Source: DATLNF01 sp035536235 (GTDB lineage Bacteria > Actinomycetota > Actinomycetes > BP-191). Taken from it: a stretch of 8,733 nucleotides of DNA. Positions 6,433 to 8,733 of the stretch are shown here, piece after piece. The notes beneath the pieces are model-generated. The model saw only the letters and a list, made by a program, of their open reading frames with translations. It made no database searches and was not told where the DNA came from. The stretch lies in the NCBI GenBank assembly GCA_035536235.1, contig DATLOQ010000060.1, positions 1 to 8,733 of the forward strand. Direction: 5' to 3'. Within the stretch, counting starts at the first letter, position 1. The number at the start of each line of letters is the position of its first letter. The translations under genes were made by a program, and so were the position numbers.

Positions 6433-8733
6433 TCAGGAGCGGCTGAGCTCGCCCACCACCGCGCGCTCGGCCTCTTTGAGGTGCTCGACGTCGGTGACCT
6501 TCGCTCCGGAGGAGTCGAGGACGTAGAAGGTGTCGACGACCTCGAGCCCGATCGTGGCCACCTTCGCCGAGCGCACGTCGAGCTCGCAGTCGGCCAGCGC
6601 GCGGGCAATCCGGTAGAGCACACCGACGTCGTCCGCGGCGCGCACCTCGATGAGGGTCGCGCTGCGTGAGGCGTCCTGGTCGACGAGCACCCGGGGCGGT
6701 GCCGGCGCGACACCGCGAGCGCGCCCTGCGAAGGCGCGAGCGCGGTCTGCGAGCCGCGAGTCGACAGCGAGGCGTCCAGCGATCGACCGACGTACATCCT
6801 CGGCGACGCGCAGCCGGTCGGGCTCGCTCCGGAAGGCGGGCGTCACGTCGATCTCCTGTACGGCGGTGCCGTCCAGGGCCGCGATCACAGCGCTGCGGAC
6901 ATCCAGCCGATGCAGCGCGAGCGCCCCCGCTACGCGCCACAGCAGCCCCGGGCGGTCCGGGGCGATGACGACGACTCGGTGGGAGTCTGCGCTCACCAGA
7001 ACCTGCACCCCTCCAGCAGTAACCAGCTCGGCGTAGCGGTCGAGGAGTCCCGGTGCCGGGTCGGGTCGCTCGTCGGCGAGCAGGGCCGCCGTGCGACGGA
7101 CGAGGTCTGTCACCAGCTCGGCTTTCCATTCCGACCACGCCGCCGGTCCGGTCGCGCGACTGTCCGCCACCGTCAGCGCGGCGAGCAGGTCGAGCAGATC
7201 CCGGTCACCCACCGCTTTGGCCACTGCTTCGACTGTCGCTGGATCGTCGAGGTCGCGTCGGGTCGCCACGTCGGGCAGGAGCAGGTGATGGCGGACCATC
7301 GCGACGAGCACCTCGACGTCGGCGCGCGCGAATCCCATCCGCGTGGCCACGTCGGCTACTACTACGACGCCGGCCTCAGTGTGGTCGCCGGGGTAGCCCT
7401 TCCCGATGTCGTGCAGCCACGTGCCGGCGAGGAGGAGGTCTGGTCGCGCCACCGAGCGGGTCAGCTCTCCCGCGAAGGCAGCGGCCTCGCACAGGTGCCG
7501 GTCGACGGTGAACCGGTGATAGGGGTTGCGCTGCGAGCGGCTGCGCACCGCGGCCCACTCCGGAAGCAGCCGCACCAGCAGACCGTGCTGGTCGAGCGCC
7601 TCCAGCACTTCGAGGCCCGCACGTCCGGCGCCGAGCACCTCGATCAAGGCGTCGCGCAGCAGCGTTGGCCACGGGTGCGGGGGCTCCGGGGCGTCCGCTG
7701 CGAGCCGCTCGAGCGTGGCCGTGCTGATCCGCAGCCCGGCTCCTGCTGCCGCGGCCGCCGCGCGCAGCGGCAGGGTCGGGTCGGCCACCGCGTTGCTGCC
7801 CACTGCGAGCACGATCTCGTCCCCGTGCCGGGCCAGACCGGGCGCCACCGGGACCGAGCGAACCGGTCGGGTACGCCGGCGCTCGCGCCCGGAGAGCCAC
7901 CCGTCGATGCGCCGCATCGTCTCGTCAGTCGCATACGCCACGGTGCGCCCCGCATCGGCCACGGCTGACATCAGCGCCGCAGCATCGGGGTGCCCGGTGG
8001 CTGCGGCCACGGCGTCCTGCTCCTGCAGGGTCAGCTGGTCACCGGGCCGGCCCGTGCGCCGGTGCAGCTCGGCCCGCACGGTGAGCAGCACGTCGTACGC
8101 CGACCGCACGCGGGGTCCCGGGGGGTCGACCACCCACGCCGCAGCGGCGGCGTGCACCGCCGCGACATCGCGAAGCCCGCCGCGACACTCCTTGAGGTCG
8201 GGCTCGAGCAGGAAGGCCACCTCGCCCGCTCTGTCGTGTCGCGCTCGTACGCCGTCACACAGCTCGACCAGTGCCCTCGGCGCACGCCGGCGCCACTGCT
8301 CGCGCAGCGCCCGCAGCAGCCCCGATGTGAGCACCGGGTCGCCGGCTACGTGGCGGGCGTCGAGCAGGCCGAGCACGGCTTTCAGGTCGGCGTCGGCGAC
8401 GGCGAGTGCTTCCTTCGTCGTACGCACGCTGTGGTCGAGGGCCACGCCGGTGTCCCACACCGGGTACCAGATCCGGTCGGCGACCTCGCCGATGTCGCGT
8501 CGGCCTGTGTGAAGCAGCATGAGGTCGAGGTCGCTGGCGGGGCTGAGCTCCCTGCGGCCGTATCCGCCGACCGCCACGAGAGCGACATCGCTCTCGGGGC
8601 CGAGCAACTCCGCCAACCAACCGTCTGCGTGGTCACTCAGCGCCTCGCACAGTGCTCGCCCGGACAGTGCTCGCCCCTCGCCGTCCCGGCGGGCGAGCAG
8701 GGCCGCCCGGTCAGATCGCGTCGGGACCCCTCT
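6433..8733 (-). CDS. glnD: GlnD, bifunctional PII nucleotidyltransferase / nucleotidyl-removing enzyme (5' end outside window)
   Basis: Nitrogen-status sensor enzyme that attaches a nucleotide to the PII protein when glutamine is low and removes it when glutamine is high. It uridylylates PII in proteobacteria; Streptomyces, Corynebacterium and Mycobacterium homologues adenylylate GlnK/PII, so adenylylation is likely here. 766 residues are visible, counted from the first codon at 8733. The nucleotidyltransferase motif GGYGRRELSPASDLD is at 56-70 with metal ligands D68 and D70. The HD domain has HRF (H406), LHDIGKG (H441-D442), RHH (482-483) and a later Asp in TVADSR (D524). Two C-terminal ACT domains, about 586-660 and 692-764, are the glutamine-sensing part. 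A TTG at 8616 could be mistaken for the start, but the frame stays open to the edge and encodes GlnD-like sequence (LSDHADGWLAELLG), so only a few dozen residues appear to be missing. All catalytic motifs are intact. The linker between ACT domains is Arg/Ala-rich with a 21-bp imperfect repeat. Confidence 0.95.
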   Translation of the reverse strand, partial: RGVPTRSDRAALLARRDGEGRALSGRALCEALSDHADGWLAELLGPESDVALVAVGGYGRRELSPASDLDLMLLHTGRRDIGEVADRIWYPVWDTGVALDHSVRTTKEALAVADADLKAVLGLLDARHVAGDPVLTSGLLRALREQWRRRAPRALVELCDGVRARHDRAGEVAFLLEPDLKECRGGLRDVAAVHAAAAAWVVDPPGPRVRSAYDVLLTVRAELHRRTGRPGDQLTLQEQDAVAAATGHPDAAALMSAVADAGRTVAYATDETMRRIDGWLSGRERRRTRPVRSVPVAPGLARHGDEIVLAVGSNAVADPTLPLRAAAAAAGAGLRISTATLERLAADAPEPPHPWPTLLRDALIEVLGAGRAGLEVLEALDQHGLLVRLLPEWAAVRSRSQRNPYHRFTVDRHLCEAAAFAGELTRSVARPDLLLAGTWLHDIGKGYPGDHTEAGVVVVADVATRMGFARADVEVLVAMVRHHLLLPDVATRRDLDDPATVEAVAKAVGDRDLLDLLAALTVADSRATGPAAWSEWKAELVTDLVRRTAALLADERPDPAPGLLDRYAELVTAGGVQVLVSADSHRVVVIAPDRPGLLWRVAGALALHRLDVRSAVIAALDGTAVQEIDVTPAFRSEPDRLRVAEDVRRSIAGRLAVDSRLADRARAFAGRARGVAPAPPRVLVDQDASRSATLIEVRAADDVGVLYRIARALADCELDVRSAKVATIGLEVVDTFYVLDSSGAKVTDVEHLKEAERAVVGELSRS
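8647..8676 (-). repeat. 15-bp tandem duplication inside glnD
   Basis: Positions 8647-8661 and 8662-8676 match at 14 of 15 bases and share the run CAGTGCTCGCCC. In the glnD frame they encode GRALS followed by GRALC, near the N-terminal end of the visible protein and ahead of the nucleotidyltransferase motif. The unit is a whole number of codons, so the frame is kept. Confidence 0.6.

Noticed and set aside
6714..6744. Direct repeat CGCGAGCGCG at 6714-6723 and 6735-6744
   Set aside because: It lies in the Arg/Ala-rich linker between the GlnD ACT domains. Low-complexity coding sequence explains it, and similarity over the 21-base period is only partial.
6335..7138. Open minus-strand extension upstream of the MMPL start, giving a 980-residue frame
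   Set aside because: It overlaps glnD in another frame, reads as Arg/Pro/Gly-rich sequence without domains, and the strong ribosome binding site and first membrane helix place the true start at 6334.
6910..8512. Two long plus-strand open frames (352 and 328 residues) opposite glnD
   Set aside because: Both lie antisense to intact glnD domains, are rich in Arg, Ser, Ala and Pro, and show no motif.

Overview
The window is very GC-rich throughout, and its coding frames end almost every codon in G or C. The gene content is typical of Actinomycetota: a class III nucleotidyl cyclase fused to an NB-ARC ATPase, an MMPL/RND transporter, and an actinobacterial-type GlnD. I cannot name the genus.

Layout from left to right. 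(1) Positions 1-122 hold the last 39 codons of a plus-strand gene I do not recognise, possibly a membrane protein. (2) Positions 161-2614, plus strand, encode an 817-residue signalling protein: an N-terminal cyclase homology domain, an NB-ARC/STAND ATPase and TPR-like helical repeats. It lacks the C-terminal LuxR DNA-binding domain often found in this architecture. (3) Nine bases after its stop lies the stop of a convergent minus-strand gene, 2624-4102. This encodes an unusual short-chain dehydrogenase/reductase (SDR) with a four-cysteine zinc-ribbon-like segment, a long insertion, and Thr in place of the catalytic Tyr. (4) A perfect 14-bp inverted repeat at 4128-4169 separates that gene from an MMPL-family transporter at 4196-6334, minus strand. 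(5) A 98-bp gap with a small hairpin separates the transporter from glnD, which occupies 6433-8733 on the minus strand and runs off the right edge, so its N-terminus is missing.

How the parts relate. The three minus-strand genes run in one direction (glnD, then mmpL, then SDR), but hairpins after glnD and after mmpL suggest at least partly separate transcripts. GlnD modifies the PII nitrogen-status protein; its usual partners (amt, glnB/glnK) would lie beyond the right edge if the common actinobacterial order holds. The cyclase-NB-ARC regulator, the SDR and the transporter share no pathway I can demonstrate.

I see no tRNA, rRNA, CRISPR array, insertion sequence or phage gene. I also see no clear evidence of a new multi-gene system. 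The observations most worth a second look are the inverted repeat, which changes the likely start of the SDR gene, the missing SDR tyrosine, and the altered catalytic residues of the cyclase-like domain.
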